Shown: positions 32,173-47,969 of the stretch, one piece after another
Numbering within the stretch: position 1 is the stretch's first letter
Layout: every line of letters begins with the position of its first letter
From: Candidatus Peregrinibacteria bacterium
GTDB lineage: Bacteria; Patescibacteriota; Gracilibacteria; UBA1369; JACRIC01
Assembly (NCBI GenBank): GCA_016188705.1
Contig: JACPHH010000014.1
Location: 1-64,000, forward strand
Direction: 5' to 3'
DNA: 64,000 nucleotides
Notes under the pieces: model-generated
What the model saw: only the letters and a program-made list of their open reading frames with translations
Told to the model about the DNA's origin: nothing
The model's database searches: none
Position numbers and translations under genes: made by a program

Positions 32173-32499
32173 TTACTTTTTTCCTTTCTTTGCGTTTTTT
32201 TTGACAGCCTTTTTTTCCACGGTTTTCTTTTCGGTGTCTGTCTCGATTGTTGCTGTTACTTTTTTTGAAGCCTTTGATTTTTTTTCAGCGGCTTTTTCAA
32301 CTTTTGCTCTAAATTTATCAACACGTCCAGCTGTATCAATGAGTTTCTGTTTGCCAGTATAAAATGGATGACACGCTGAACAGATTTCCGTTCGAAGTTC
32401 TTTGTGCGTTGAGCCAGCGATAATCACATTTCCGCACGCACAGAGGATTTTTACATCATCGTGATATGTAGGATGTATATTTTTTTTCATGATGATCAT
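32173..32499 (-). CDS. rpmE: 50S ribosomal protein L31 with Lys/Ala-rich C-terminal extension
   Basis: [57 protein letters not shown]. Confidence 0.92.
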   Translation of the reverse strand: MIIMKKNIHPTYHDDVKILCACGNVIIAGSTHKELRTEICSACHPFYTGKQKLIDTAGRVDKFRAKVEKAAEKKSKASKKVTATIETDTEKKTVEKKAVKKNAKKGKK

Positions 32500-33914
32500 T
32501 TTTTATGACGTATTTTGGTTCCTGTTTTCCATTGTGACGGAAGGAAACCATTACGGGTGGCAGTGTAATAGAAAATGGCCAGAAACGCAAGTAAAAGAAA
32601 GAATATTGTCAGAGCCCAATTGCGTCCGGAATTGTTTACTTCGATTTTGAAGTTTGAAGATCTTATTTCTCCTTTGTCGTCAATGGCCTGTACCGTGAGC
32701 GTGTACATGCCATTTTGAGCAAAAAGTTTGTTAAGCACCGGTCCTGAAAAGTTTTCACTTTGTTTATCTGCCAGAAGGATGTTTGTTGCGCCAGGTTCGT
32801 CTTTTATGATTTTCCATTCGATACTGGCGATTTTACCATCAGGATCAAAGGTATTTTCGGCCGAAAGTGAAAGTTCGGTACCAGGGGAAATTGTTTTTGG
32901 TATTTCATTTAGCGCGATAACAGGACCTTTGTTTTCATCATTGCTATCCTCATCGTCATTTACTCCATCATTGTCATCATCAGTATCTTTTGTGTCACCA
33001 ATCCCGTCTTGATCGAAATCTTTTGTCTCCGTGCTATCTTTTGGAAAAATATCGGTTTTGTCATCGACTCCATCACCATCGGTATCCTCTTTTTTAGGAT
33101 CTGTTTCTTTTTTTATTTCCTCGTCATCGCTCAGACCGTCATTATCATCGTCGGTATCTTGATTATTTCCGATAGCGTCTTTATCGCTATCAAGAGCCTC
33201 TTTTGAATCTTCAGGAAAGGCATCAAGCGTGTCAATCGTGCCATCATCATCATCATCGAGATCGGTATTGTTTCCGATGCCGTCGTTGTCAGTGTCTTTT
33301 GATTCTTTTTTGTCGAGAGGGAAAATATCTTCATTGTCTTTTACGCCATCGTTATCATCGTCCGAGTCTTTTTGATTTCCCGTGCCGTCCCGGTCGGTAT
33401 CGCGGTCAACGCTTGTGGTTTTGGATGCGGAATTATTATTGGGATCGTCAGTTTCAGAATTCCATGGATCGAGTGTAACGTAAATGGTATAAGTTCCGTA
33501 ACTCGGTATCCAGTCTACGAATACATCATCGGTTTTTCCCGCAATCACGGAAATGGGTTGGTCTGAATCAATCTGCGTTCCCGTCGCGGCATCATAAAAT
33601 CGGACAGTGCCAAGCGCGTCATTTTGACCGGCATTGGTGACACTTGCGTAAATACGAACATTTTTCCCTTCAGTGAGTTCAGTTTGAGAAAAAAATATAT
33701 TTTCACTCGTAAGAAATAAGTCTCCATTTGTATTCGCGGCTGAGACAGTTTGAAATGGGATCAATAAGAATAATAAAAAAATGGAAAATAGAGCTTTTAA
33801 GAAGCACTCAGCGGGTGATTTGCGGTAGTAAGCATATTTATCAGGGTTTTTTTTATTAAATAAATTTTGTGATGAAACCATGTTTTTTAGAAGTTTCAAT
33901 ATTTTTTTGCGCAT
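32496..33914 (-). CDS. Surface protein: CARDB-like + thrombospondin type-3 repeats + PKD-like + C-terminal TM
   Basis: Repeated [47 protein letters not shown]; signal peptide and C-terminal TM. Confidence 0.88.
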   Translation of the reverse strand: MRKKILKLLKNMVSSQNLFNKKNPDKYAYYRKSPAECFLKALFSIFLLFLLIPFQTVSAANTNGDLFLTSENIFFSQTELTEGKNVRIYASVTNAGQNDALGTVRFYDAATGTQIDSDQPISVIAGKTDDVFVDWIPSYGTYTIYVTLDPWNSETDDPNNNSASKTTSVDRDTDRDGTGNQKDSDDDNDGVKDNEDIFPLDKKESKDTDNDGIGNNTDLDDDDDGTIDTLDAFPEDSKEALDSDKDAIGNNQDTDDDNDGLSDDEEIKKETDPKKEDTDGDGVDDKTDIFPKDSTETKDFDQDGIGDTKDTDDDNDGVNDDEDSNDENKGPVIALNEIPKTISPGTELSLSAENTFDPDGKIASIEWKIIKDEPGATNILLADKQSENFSGPVLNKLFAQNGMYTLTVQAIDDKGEIRSSNFKIEVNNSGRNWALTIFFLLLAFLAIFYYTATRNGFLPSQWKTGTKIRHKK

Positions 33915-33952
33915 TTTTATGAAAAAAATGAACGAAAATCCGAAAATTATTT

Positions 33953-36565
33953 TTATACCAGAGTTGGCTGGGCGGTTTGCGCTTCGGATTTTTCAGCGTC
34001 TGGTTCTTCTATTTCCTTTGGAAGCGTTGAAACTGAAGCTACTTTGTCGTCTCCTTTCATGCGCATCATGTAGACGCCTTGCGTGGCGCGTCCTTGCGTT
34101 GGAATGGATTCAAGAGCCATGCGGATAACCTGACCTTTTTTTGAAATAATAAGAAGATCGCCTTTTGTATTTGTCGTAATAATTTTTGCCGCAATAATTT
34201 GGCCTGTTTTTTGTGTAATCTTCGCGGTTTTTACACCTGAGCCACCTCGAGCTTGGAGGCGATAGTTCGTTACGAGTGAATATTTTCCAAGTCCATTTTC
34301 CATAAGCACAAAAAGTTTGGAATCACTGAGATCACTAATAGCATCCATTTCTTTTACCTCGTCTCCGCTTTTTAAACGTATTCCCCGAACTCCCATCGAA
34401 GGCCGACTTAGTGGACGAGCCTCTTTTTCGTTGAATCGAATACATTTTCCTTGTTTTGTAACCATCATGATTTGGTTATCAGGACTTACTTCTTTTACCC
34501 ATTCAAGTGAATCTTCCGGTCGGAGTTTTATTGCGATGAGTCCGCTTTTTCGTACATTTATAAATTCTTTCACCGCGGTTTTTTTTACGGTGCCCGTGTG
34601 GGTTGCCATAAACAGGAATTTTCCTTCGAGTTTTCCGTCTCTCGCGACAAGCATTGCTGTTACCCGTTCATCTTTTCCGATCTGTAGAAGGTTTACAATG
34701 GCCTGGCCTTTGGCGGTTCGCAGGGTTTGTGGAATTTCATAAACCGGCAAACGATAAACCCGTCCGAGATTCGTAAAAAAGAGGAGCTCATCGTGATTTT
34801 TGACGTGCGTCATCATGCGAATTTCATCTTCGTCTTTTGTGGTTGCTCCAACAACGCCTTTTCCGCCGCGCTTTTGTGATCGGAAACTTGCTGGAGCAAT
34901 GCGTTTTATGTAATTTTCTTTTGTAAGCATAACAATCATTTCTTCATTCGGAATGTAATCTTTTGAAGCAATTTCTCCAATTGCATGCGGTATAATTTTT
35001 GTTCGACGTTCATCCGCATATTTTTCCCTGATTTCTTGAAGTTCTTTTTTAATGATGCCAAGGATTTTTTTTGGACTTTTGAGCAAATCTTCGAGATATT
35101 TGATAAGTTCGAGTATTTGGTTGTATTCGTCGATGATTTTTTTCCGTTCGAGTCCCGCGAGCGTTTGAAGCCTCATTTCAAGAATGGCGGTGGTTTGCTT
35201 ATCGGAAAGTTTGAATTTTTTCATTAAATTGGCGTGTGCTTCTTCTTTTGTTTCCGATTTTCTGATTGTTTCAATGACGGCGTCAATGTGATCGAGCGCG
35301 ATTTTTAAACCTTCGAGAATGTGGGCGCGGTCTCGAGCCACTTTAAGCTCAAATAGCGTGCGTTTTGTTACTACTTCTTGTCGATGTATAATGAAATATT
35401 CCAGCACTTGCTTGAGATTCAAAAGACGCGGTTGAATGCCATCGACCAGCGCGATCATGTTCATATTAAACGTGCTTTGAAGCTGTGAAAATTTGTAGAG
35501 CTGATTGAGCACTTTTTTCGGAAATGAGTCTTTTTTGAGATCAATCACGATTCGTATGCCTTCGCGATTTGATTCATCGCGAATATCTTGAATTCCGACG
35601 ATTTTTTTCTCTGAAATGAGGTCGGCAATTTTTGTTATGAGAATGGATTTGTTCACTTGGTAGGGGATTTCCGTGACGATAATTTGCGCTTTTCCACCTT
35701 TTTTTTCGATCATTTCCGCTTTGGCGCGAATGACAATGCCGCCGCGTCCATTGACGTACATGGCTTTAATGGCTTCTATGTCATAAATAATTCCTGAAGT
35801 TGGAAAATCTGGACCTTTGACGTGCTGCATGAGATCATCAATGGTTGCTTCAGGATTTTCTATAAGAAGATTTAAACCGTCGATTATTTCACCTAAGTTA
35901 TGAGGAGGGATATTTGTTGCCATGCCTACCGCGATTCCCATTGTTCCATTGAGAAGCAGTTGCGGGATTTTCGTTGGAAGCACTTTTGGTTCTTTGCGCG
36001 TTCCATCATAATTATCTTGCCAATCTACGGTTTCTTTATCAAGATCCGCGAGCATTTCTTCAGCCATTTTTTGCATTTTTACTTCCGTGTACCGCATGGC
36101 CGCCGCGGAATCTCCGTCAATGGAACCGAAATTTCCCTGACCATTCACAAGCATATAACGAAGCGCGAAGTCTTGAGCCATGCGAACCATGGATTCGTAA
36201 ACCGCGGCATCTCCGTGCGGATGGTATTTTCCCAGAACATCCCCGACTATGGCAGCGGATTTTCGATATTTGGCGTTGGGCCGAAGTCCCATTTCATTCA
36301 TGGTATGCAAAATGCGTCGATGCACGGGTTTTAAGCCATCGCGCACATCGGGCAGGGCACGCGAAACGATCACGCTCATCGCGTAATCGAGGTAGCATTC
36401 TTCCATTTCCGCGGAAATGTTTTTCGGTTTGATGATTCCGGCATGAACGCGGAGATCGAGCTTTGGAGGATCGTTCGTATTTTCTGTATTTTTATTATTT
36501 TCATTCGAAGTCGTCTTTTTTTTCGGCACCTCGTTTTCGAGTGATTCTTTGTCCTTTTTTGGCAT
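33953..36565 (-). CDS. gyrA: DNA gyrase subunit A
   Basis: [37 protein letters not shown] (catalytic Tyr); [17 protein letters not shown] GyrA-box-like motif. Confidence 0.97.
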   Translation of the reverse strand: MPKKDKESLENEVPKKKTTSNENNKNTENTNDPPKLDLRVHAGIIKPKNISAEMEECYLDYAMSVIVSRALPDVRDGLKPVHRRILHTMNEMGLRPNAKYRKSAAIVGDVLGKYHPHGDAAVYESMVRMAQDFALRYMLVNGQGNFGSIDGDSAAAMRYTEVKMQKMAEEMLADLDKETVDWQDNYDGTRKEPKVLPTKIPQLLLNGTMGIAVGMATNIPPHNLGEIIDGLNLLIENPEATIDDLMQHVKGPDFPTSGIIYDIEAIKAMYVNGRGGIVIRAKAEMIEKKGGKAQIIVTEIPYQVNKSILITKIADLISEKKIVGIQDIRDESNREGIRIVIDLKKDSFPKKVLNQLYKFSQLQSTFNMNMIALVDGIQPRLLNLKQVLEYFIIHRQEVVTKRTLFELKVARDRAHILEGLKIALDHIDAVIETIRKSETKEEAHANLMKKFKLSDKQTTAILEMRLQTLAGLERKKIIDEYNQILELIKYLEDLLKSPKKILGIIKKELQEIREKYADERRTKIIPHAIGEIASKDYIPNEEMIVMLTKENYIKRIAPASFRSQKRGGKGVVGATTKDEDEIRMMTHVKNHDELLFFTNLGRVYRLPVYEIPQTLRTAKGQAIVNLLQIGKDERVTAMLVARDGKLEGKFLFMATHTGTVKKTAVKEFINVRKSGLIAIKLRPEDSLEWVKEVSPDNQIMMVTKQGKCIRFNEKEARPLSRPSMGVRGIRLKSGDEVKEMDAISDLSDSKLFVLMENGLGKYSLVTNYRLQARGGSGVKTAKITQKTGQIIAAKIITTNTKGDLLIISKKGQVIRMALESIPTQGRATQGVYMMRMKGDDKVASVSTLPKEIEEPDAEKSEAQTAQPTLV

Positions 36566-36704
36566 ATTATAAAGAGGAAATTAAGTATGAATGTTTCGCC
36601 TTCGTGAAGATAGCATAAAGAGAGAAAAAAATCACGTCGAAAAGGTCTCTCTTCTTGTAGATCGTGCTATTTTGTGCTATAATAATTTGAATTATTGTTT
36701 TTTT

Positions 36705-39194
36705 ATGTCTCAGAATAATAGCGGTATTTTACAGAATAGCAATGCACAGATTGCGAAAGGTTCGCAAGTTATGAAAAGCGTCCAAGCTACAAAAGCCGCG
36801 CAATCTACTAAAGGCGTGGTTCATGCTACAAAAAGCGTAGCGCAAATTGCGCAAGAGGTAGAGCCGTCTACAAAAGCTGAGCAGTCTCTAAAAAGCGCGC
36901 AGTCTACGAAAGGTTTAGCGCAGTCTGAAAAAGACGTAGTGCTTACGGCTCTTGTTGATCCGCCTGTAAAATCAAAAAAACTTGGTATTTTTCCAAAAAT
37001 TTCTTTAAAAAAAGAACAAGATGAAGTAAAAACAGACGTTTTTACAAATGACGTTGATGAAACGAAAAGTGAAGACACGAAAAAAATTGATGAGCTTTTT
37101 GAAAAGAAAAAAATGGAACAGGAACATATTGAAACACTCGCGGCGCAGCATGAAACAAAAAAAAAGAATTGGATTGAACGATTATTGGATCCTTTGAAAT
37201 CTCGTTTTGAAGCCCGCCGCCAGCGAGGTTTGCAAATATCTGAGGATTCGCAAACACTCTCTGAAAATGTGCGAACGCTGTCCGAGGATGTGAAAATTTC
37301 ATCCGAGGATGGGCGAAAATCTTCTCATGACGTGAAAATCTCATCTCAAAAGAACTTTGATGCTCTTCAAGTTGTCGAAAAACCAAATATTAAAGCCGAG
37401 GAAAAATTGAGCAGCCAAGAACAAAAAGACCTTGTTGAAGCGGAAAAACTTTTTCAACAAGGGTTGGCTTCCATTCGCGATCTTATTGCTCCGTCTTCGG
37501 TGGAAATTTTTAGCGACCGTCTTACGATAGACGGCATTCATTCCATGAGTTTTTATGTTTTTGCTTATCCGCGCTATCTCGAAGCTAATTGGCTTTCTCC
37601 TGTTATCAATTTTGATGTTTCCATGGATATTTCCCAGTTTATTTATCCCATGGATTCGGCTAAAATCATGCGTATTTTGAGAAAAAAAGTCGCTCAAATG
37701 GGTGCTTCGATTCGTATTCAACAGGAAAAGGGGATAGTTCGTGATCCGGCTTTGGAAACCGCTTATGAAGATGCTGAAGAGCTTCGTACTAAGTTGCAGC
37801 GCGGAGAAGAACGATTTTTTCAATTCGCGTTGTATTTTACGATCTATCATGAAGATGAAAAGCAGCTTCAGAAAATTTCTAAACAATTGGAAGGCCTTCT
37901 TGGAGGCAAATTAGTGCTTACGAAGCGCGCCTATATTCAGGCAGAACATGCTTTTAATGCGACTTTGCCTATTTGTCTCGATGAACTTGAGGTTTTACGA
38001 AATATGAATACATCTCCGCTTTCTTCCACTTTTCCTTTTAGTTCATCTGATCTTACATCGAATGAAGGAGTGCTCTATGGACTGAATCGTCACAATGACA
38101 GTTTGATTATTTTTGATCGTTTTTCTCTGGAAAACGCGAATTCGGTTGTTTTCGCGAAATCCGGCGCTGGTAAATCCTATGCGGTAAAACTTGAAATTCT
38201 TCGTACCCTTATGCTCGGTACCGATATTATTGTTATTGATCCTGAAAATGAATATGAAGCCCTTACGGAAACCGTTGGCGGAAGTTATTTGCGTGTTTCA
38301 TTGAATTCCGACCGCCGCATAAATCCTTTCGATCTTCCTTCTTCGCTTATGGATGAAGAGCCCAAGCCTGGCGACCTTCTTCGTTCTAATATTATAAGTC
38401 TTAACGGTCTTATGAAGCTTATGCTTGGTGATATGACTACTGCCGAAGAAGCGCTTCTTGATAAGGCTTTAATGGATACTTATTCATTGAAAGGTATAAC
38501 CATGGATGTTGTGGATCCTACGCAATTTGAAATTCCCACAATGGAGGATTTTTACGATGTTCTTTCAGGAATGGAAGGAGCTCTTAATCTTGCCCAGCGT
38601 TTGCAAAAATATACGCGGGGTACTTTTGCCGGTATTTTTAATAAACCCACGAATGTCGATTTGAAAACAGGACTTATGGTTTTTTGCATTCGTGATCTTG
38701 AAGATATTTTAAGGCCGATTGCCATGTATATTATTTTGAATTATATCTGGAATCGTGTTCGCAGTGAGTTAAAACGGCGTATTCTTGTCATCGATGAAGC
38801 CTGGACCATGATGCAGCATGAAGATTCCGCGAGATTTCTTTATGGTTTGGTGAAGCGTTCGCGAAAATATTACCTTGGCATTTCGACTATTACGCAAGAC
38901 GTGGAAGATTTTGTTCGAAGTGATTTTGGAAAACCTATTATTACGAATTCTTCCATTCAGCTTCTTTTGAAGCAGTCAGCTTCCGCGATTGAGCCGCTCG
39001 CGAAAATTTTTAATCTTACGGAAGGTGAAAAATATCTCCTGCTTAATAGCGGAGTTGGTCAAGGGCTTTTCTTCGCGGGAACTAAGCACGTTGCTATTCA
39101 AGTTATTGCTTCCTACAGTGAGGACAAGCTTGTTACCACCAATCCGGAAGAATTGTTGCGCATGCGCGCGGGGCAAAAAGATTTTAAGGCTTAA
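36705..39194 (+). CDS. VirB4/TraC-like type IV secretion ATPase with low-complexity N-terminus
   Basis: FAKSGAGKSYAVKLEILRTLMLGTDIIVIDPENEYEALTE; RILVIDEAWTMMQHEDSARFLY; GISTITQDVEDF. Confidence 0.9.
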   Translation: MSQNNSGILQNSNAQIAKGSQVMKSVQATKAAQSTKGVVHATKSVAQIAQEVEPSTKAEQSLKSAQSTKGLAQSEKDVVLTALVDPPVKSKKLGIFPKISLKKEQDEVKTDVFTNDVDETKSEDTKKIDELFEKKKMEQEHIETLAAQHETKKKNWIERLLDPLKSRFEARRQRGLQISEDSQTLSENVRTLSEDVKISSEDGRKSSHDVKISSQKNFDALQVVEKPNIKAEEKLSSQEQKDLVEAEKLFQQGLASIRDLIAPSSVEIFSDRLTIDGIHSMSFYVFAYPRYLEANWLSPVINFDVSMDISQFIYPMDSAKIMRILRKKVAQMGASIRIQQEKGIVRDPALETAYEDAEELRTKLQRGEERFFQFALYFTIYHEDEKQLQKISKQLEGLLGGKLVLTKRAYIQAEHAFNATLPICLDELEVLRNMNTSPLSSTFPFSSSDLTSNEGVLYGLNRHNDSLIIFDRFSLENANSVVFAKSGAGKSYAVKLEILRTLMLGTDIIVIDPENEYEALTETVGGSYLRVSLNSDRRINPFDLPSSLMDEEPKPGDLLRSNIISLNGLMKLMLGDMTTAEEALLDKALMDTYSLKGITMDVVDPTQFEIPTMEDFYDVLSGMEGALNLAQRLQKYTRGTFAGIFNKPTNVDLKTGLMVFCIRDLEDILRPIAMYIILNYIWNRVRSELKRRILVIDEAWTMMQHEDSARFLYGLVKRSRKYYLGISTITQDVEDFVRSDFGKPIITNSSIQLLLKQSASAIEPLAKIFNLTEGEKYLLLNSGVGQGLFFAGTKHVAIQVIASYSEDKLVTTNPEELLRMRAGQKDFKA

Positions 39195-39222
39195 ATAACC
39201 GAAGTACTGAAGTAAGTAATTG

Positions 39223-39387
39223 AGGAACCTCTGAAAAACGTGCTTACTACTGCAATTTGAAAACTTTGGCTGCAAATTTTTCACCGCTCCTCAACGTATC
39301 TTATCTGATACGTTTTCGTCGCGGTTCAAAATTTTCGCACAAAGTTTGCAAATTTCGTGACGAAACCACATTTTTCAGAGGTTCCTT
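39223..39387. repeat. Family A palindromic element (divergent arms)
   Basis: gaggaacctctgaaaaacgtgcttactactgcaattt ... tttgcaaatttcgtgacgaaaccacatttttcagaggttccttga. Confidence 0.93.
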
Positions 39388-39904
39388 GAAAAGGTTCGGA
39401 ATGGTTTTTTTTACGTGTTTTTTTGTTACTGAAAGAATATTTTTTTGTATTTTTTTTGTATTCTTCAATGTAATGCTGCCAGTGGTTTTTCGTCCATTTT
39501 TTTTGAATGGAAAGCGTTTCACCAAATCCTCTTCGAATAAGTTCTTTGTCAACAAGGGCGCATCTGTGCGGAAATTTGGCTTTTTTCTCCAACTGTGATC
39601 CGAATCCTTGCGCGTAGTGGGTCATTTCGTGCGCCAAGATTGCCTGTACCACTTCGTTTGGAATTGATGGATCGCGAAAATGTCCATTCATGATAATTTT
39701 CGATACTTTTTTTCGCGTGAGTCGAATTGATCCGAGTCGAACCCGAGCAGGACGTCCAAAGGCTGCCATAACAGGATTTTTTCGTTCAATATCGGAAAAA
39801 TACTGCTTCCATAGTGTTTCAAACTCCGTCATCAACCATGCATTGTCCCGAAGTTTTCGGTCTTGGCTGGGTTCACATATGATTTTTACAGATGGAAGAG
39901 ACAT
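39326..39904 (-). CDS. HExxH putative zinc metallopeptidase (SprT-like)
   Basis: VVQAILAHEMTHYAQGFGSQLEKKAKFPH; C-terminal ~20 aa encoded inside the repeat at 39223-39387. Confidence 0.75.
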   Translation of the reverse strand: MSLPSVKIICEPSQDRKLRDNAWLMTEFETLWKQYFSDIERKNPVMAAFGRPARVRLGSIRLTRKKVSKIIMNGHFRDPSIPNEVVQAILAHEMTHYAQGFGSQLEKKAKFPHRCALVDKELIRRGFGETLSIQKKWTKNHWQHYIEEYKKNTKKYSFSNKKTRKKNHSEPFQGTSEKCGFVTKFANFVRKF

Positions 39905-39991
39905 ATTTTTGGAAAAGATATATTTTGTTCAGTTCAAGGAATTATGACAAAAGTGTTGCAAGAAGTAGATCGAGGAAAAGTGACGTATCTT

Positions 39992-41809
39992 TTAGATTTT
40001 TTTTTGTACTTCTTTTATGGCTTTCTCGAGCTGCGGATCTTTTCCTGCATCGCGATCTTCCTGTGAAATAGTGACAACAATATCAGGAGTTACGCCTTTT
40101 TCTTGAATACTGTTTTTTTTCGGACTGAGCCATTCCGCTATAGTAATTTTGAAAAGAGATCCGTCTTCGTAAGAACTGAGTTCTTGCACTGTCCCTTTTC
40201 CAAAAGTTTGAGTTCCCACAATAGTCGCGAGTGAATTTTCTTGTAATCCAATGGCTAGAATTTCAGCCGCCGAGGCGGATCCTTCATTGGCGATGACTAT
40301 TATGGGATATTTTGCATATTCTCCTGGACCGTCGGAATATTCGGTATATATGCTTCCATCTATGTAACGAATGGCGGTTACTGGTTGCCCTTTGGCGATA
40401 AAATGTTTCAGAATTCCAATGACGCTGGTAAGATAGCCTCCCGGATTATTTCGCACGTCAATGATGAGTCCTTTTATTTTTTCCTTTTCTAATGAATCCA
40501 TGGCCTCAATAAAGTCTTTTTCTGTATTTTCACCAAAAAGACTGAGCTCAATGAGACCAATATTTTTTTCAACAATATGGGCTGAAATATAAGGAATTTC
40601 AATAATTTCACGAGTGATGGTGAATTCTAGTGTTTTTCCCGTTGATTCGCGGTAAAGAGTGAGTGTTACTTTGCTGCCTGCTGGACCTTTAATTTTATCG
40701 ATGGTTTTTTCGAGCGACATATTTTCCACGGATTCACCGTCTATTTTTATAATTTCATCTTTTACTTCAACTCCGGCTTTTTCAGCTGGCGCATTTTTTA
40801 TCAGACTGATGATAATGATTTTTTCGTTTTTTTCGAGAAGCGTTGTTCCGATGCCTTCAAATTTACCGCTGAGCGATTCTTGCGTGCCTGTCGCGGTTGA
40901 CGGTTCGAGAAATTCCGTATAAGGATCTTTGACTTTATTCGTGAGTCCGCTTAATGCTCCGTAGATGAGTTTTTCTTCGCTGATTCCTTCTTTTTCATGG
41001 AAATAATAGTCTTTGTTCAGTTTTTTCCAGACATCAAGAAAAATGTCGATTTTAGGTATATTGCTGATTTCTGTTAATAGAGCATTATTTTCAGCTGTCA
41101 CGGAGTTGTTTTTGGCGCTGTTTTCAGTGGTTGTATTTTCAGCCGGTTGGCTTTCGGATTGTTTTTTATTTTCATCTATATATTGGATAGCGCGGTAAAG
41201 AAGTTCCGCGGCATCCGCCCTTGTTATTTTTCGATAGGGCCGGAAATAATTTTTATTGTCCGTTTCAAGAAGGTTTATTTCCGCGTTTTTTTGAATATAT
41301 GGCATAAACCAGACGTTTTCATTGACATCCTTGTAGGTTGTTTTTGTTTCGGCAATGAGCGGCGTTGGTATTCCATATATGGAAAATGTTAATTTTAGAG
41401 TTTCGACGCGCGAAAGTTTTTTTTCGGCGTTGCATTTTTTTGAAAGAACATTTTTGGAAATAATATGTACTGAAAGAGCTTTATTAAAATAAGGAATGAG
41501 GTCTTTTGACGTGACATCGCTACATTGGCTTTTTGCTTTTTTTTCCGTGTCGGTTGGCGCGTATTTTAGCGAAATTAAAGCCATTTTTATGAAATTTTCC
41601 AGTGTCATTTCTTTGTCCGGTAAAAATTCCACTCCATCAATGGCGTTCATTTCATAAAAATAATTGATGGCATCATAATTTTTGTGATTTGTTGGGACAT
41701 CGGTAAAAGGTGAAGCGGCTGAGACGCTTGGAATCGCAAGCGAAAAAAATACGAAAAAAACAAGAATTTTCGCGGAAATTTTTGTAGAATTTGCAGAAAA
41801 AGTTTTCAT
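39992..41809 (-). CDS. S41 C-terminal processing protease (CtpA-like) with N-terminal SLH domains and PDZ
   Basis: SPFTDVPTNHKNYDAINYFYEMNAIDG SLH; PDZ EGIGTTLLEKNEKIIIISLIKNAPAEKAGVEVKDEIIKIDG; VIANEGSASAAEILAIGLQEN catalytic Ser, GTQTFGKGTVQ Lys. Confidence 0.93.
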   Translation of the reverse strand: MKTFSANSTKISAKILVFFVFFSLAIPSVSAASPFTDVPTNHKNYDAINYFYEMNAIDGVEFLPDKEMTLENFIKMALISLKYAPTDTEKKAKSQCSDVTSKDLIPYFNKALSVHIISKNVLSKKCNAEKKLSRVETLKLTFSIYGIPTPLIAETKTTYKDVNENVWFMPYIQKNAEINLLETDNKNYFRPYRKITRADAAELLYRAIQYIDENKKQSESQPAENTTTENSAKNNSVTAENNALLTEISNIPKIDIFLDVWKKLNKDYYFHEKEGISEEKLIYGALSGLTNKVKDPYTEFLEPSTATGTQESLSGKFEGIGTTLLEKNEKIIIISLIKNAPAEKAGVEVKDEIIKIDGESVENMSLEKTIDKIKGPAGSKVTLTLYRESTGKTLEFTITREIIEIPYISAHIVEKNIGLIELSLFGENTEKDFIEAMDSLEKEKIKGLIIDVRNNPGGYLTSVIGILKHFIAKGQPVTAIRYIDGSIYTEYSDGPGEYAKYPIIVIANEGSASAAEILAIGLQENSLATIVGTQTFGKGTVQELSSYEDGSLFKITIAEWLSPKKNSIQEKGVTPDIVVTISQEDRDAGKDPQLEKAIKEVQKKI

Positions 41810-41917
41810 GAAAAAAAATTAAGGGCATTTTGAAAAATGCCATTTTGAACGTAAAAATGCAAGACATTAACTTTTTTGATTAATATTTCCCCACCGCCGT
41901 TGCTTTTTATTCAGATA

Positions 41918-41984
41918 AAAGAGGACGGGGACTCCATTTTCGCTACGCTTCGCTATGCGCTCAAATGGGAGTCCCCGTCCTCTT
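41918..41984. repeat. Long hairpin element AAGAGGACGGGGACTCC ... GGAGTCCCCGTCCTCTT
   Basis: 17-bp perfect inverted repeat with cgctacgcttcgctatgcg core; half copy at 53231-53304. Confidence 0.9.
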
Positions 41985-42074
41985 CTTCTAAAAAAGCGAT
42001 GGGCAAGTATTTTTGTCCAAATTGTCTTTTTGCCTTTTTTATGGTAAAATTATAAGATATGCTGCCATATTTAT

Positions 42075-46648
<4,574 letters not shown>

Positions 46649-46687
46649 AGGCATAAGGTTTTTTTTCGTCATGCCCTTGAATTTTCA

Positions 46688-47488
46688 TCACAACTGATTC
46701 ATAAAGCGAAAAGGATTTTCTAAAAAAGATCGTAGACTGAATGATGGGGATTGAGGAGAAAATGTTTTAGGAATTTTGATATCTTTAATATCAATGTAAG
46801 ATATGATTCCCCTATCATCTCTGACCTCCAATGTATTTCTATTCATTAAGGAAAGTCTTACGTATTTAAATTTTTTTTCCTCCCCATATTCACTTATGGT
46901 GATTTCATCTCCTTCTCTTAGTTGAGCAATATATCTTACTTTTTCAGATCGTGATTCCCTAATAGGCTCCTCCTTAATAGGCCCTTCATTTGGGGCTGTT
47001 GCTGGGCATTCAGAATTCATTGTTTTTGCAATATTTTTCCTACAATATCTGCTCGGAGATGTTTGGTCGTTTCGGCTTGGATATTCTCTTTTTAGAGCTG
47101 TAATTGGATTGCTTGTTGGATTTTTTCTCATCATTCTCCACTCTGCGCGCCCTAAATGGCGCGCTGCTCCAAAATATCCTTCTCGATCCAGAGTTTTTCT
47201 CGTTGATGCTTTTAATCCTCTGAGTTCTCTTCTTTGCCCCTTGCTTAAGTCTCCTGTCTCCATGAGATATCTTATTCTTAGCACAGTCTCTTCACTAGTC
47301 CTGTTGATTTCCGATTTTAATTTTTCATCTTTTTCTTGAGTAGCTACAATTTGAGCTGATTGAACTGAAGCACGTTCAACCAATCGTCTATATCGTTCAT
47401 CAGGGCTTATATAATCTTCATCTTTATCTTTATCTTTATCTTCGTCTGAAGGTTTGCGATGTTGTCTTTCATTTCTAAATCTGGTCAT
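46688..47488 (-). CDS. Hypothetical protein
   Basis: 266-aa ORF, charged N-terminus (DKDKDKDED); no recognised family. Confidence 0.6.
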   Translation of the reverse strand: MTRFRNERQHRKPSDEDKDKDKDEDYISPDERYRRLVERASVQSAQIVATQEKDEKLKSEINRTSEETVLRIRYLMETGDLSKGQRRELRGLKASTRKTLDREGYFGAARHLGRAEWRMMRKNPTSNPITALKREYPSRNDQTSPSRYCRKNIAKTMNSECPATAPNEGPIKEEPIRESRSEKVRYIAQLREGDEITISEYGEEKKFKYVRLSLMNRNTLEVRDDRGIISYIDIKDIKIPKTFSPQSPSFSLRSFLENPFRFMNQL

Positions 47489-47620
47489 ATAAAATTTTAA
47501 ATATTAGGTTTTATTATAATTTTTTGCGTTTTTTAAGCAAATTTTTTGTGATGTTTTTATTGCTTTTTTATAAAAAGTATGTTATAATTATTTTGTTGAA
47601 AAGAGCTTTTTATTTTTCCT

Positions 47621-47881
47621 ATGATCACGTTTGGTCCGCAAAAAAGTCATTATTTTTTTGATACGCTGGAAGGAGTGAAACGAATGATCAAAAAATTGAA
47701 TGATCGAAAGGTCGGGAAATATGCTCTTATCAGGCAAAAAGGAAATTCTTGGCTTATTGAAGAGGATGTTGGCGATGATTATTTGGATTATGCTCTTGTT
47801 GAAGTTGTTGGAAATAAGGTTCACGCGATTAGTCAGGATGTTATGGATTTTCTTCTCGAACTACGCGCGAAATCAAAGTAA
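47621..47881 (+). CDS. Small hypothetical protein
   Basis: 86-aa ORF with balanced composition; no recognised family. Confidence 0.55.
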   Translation: MITFGPQKSHYFFDTLEGVKRMIKKLNDRKVGKYALIRQKGNSWLIEEDVGDDYLDYALVEVVGNKVHAISQDVMDFLLELRAKSK

Positions 47882-47969
47882 TAAAATTTTAGGGATAAGG
47901 GAAAAAACAGTCTGTTATTTTTTCCCTTTGCGACAGCCATTTTATGTGAACACTGCCTAGTCTCGAATT

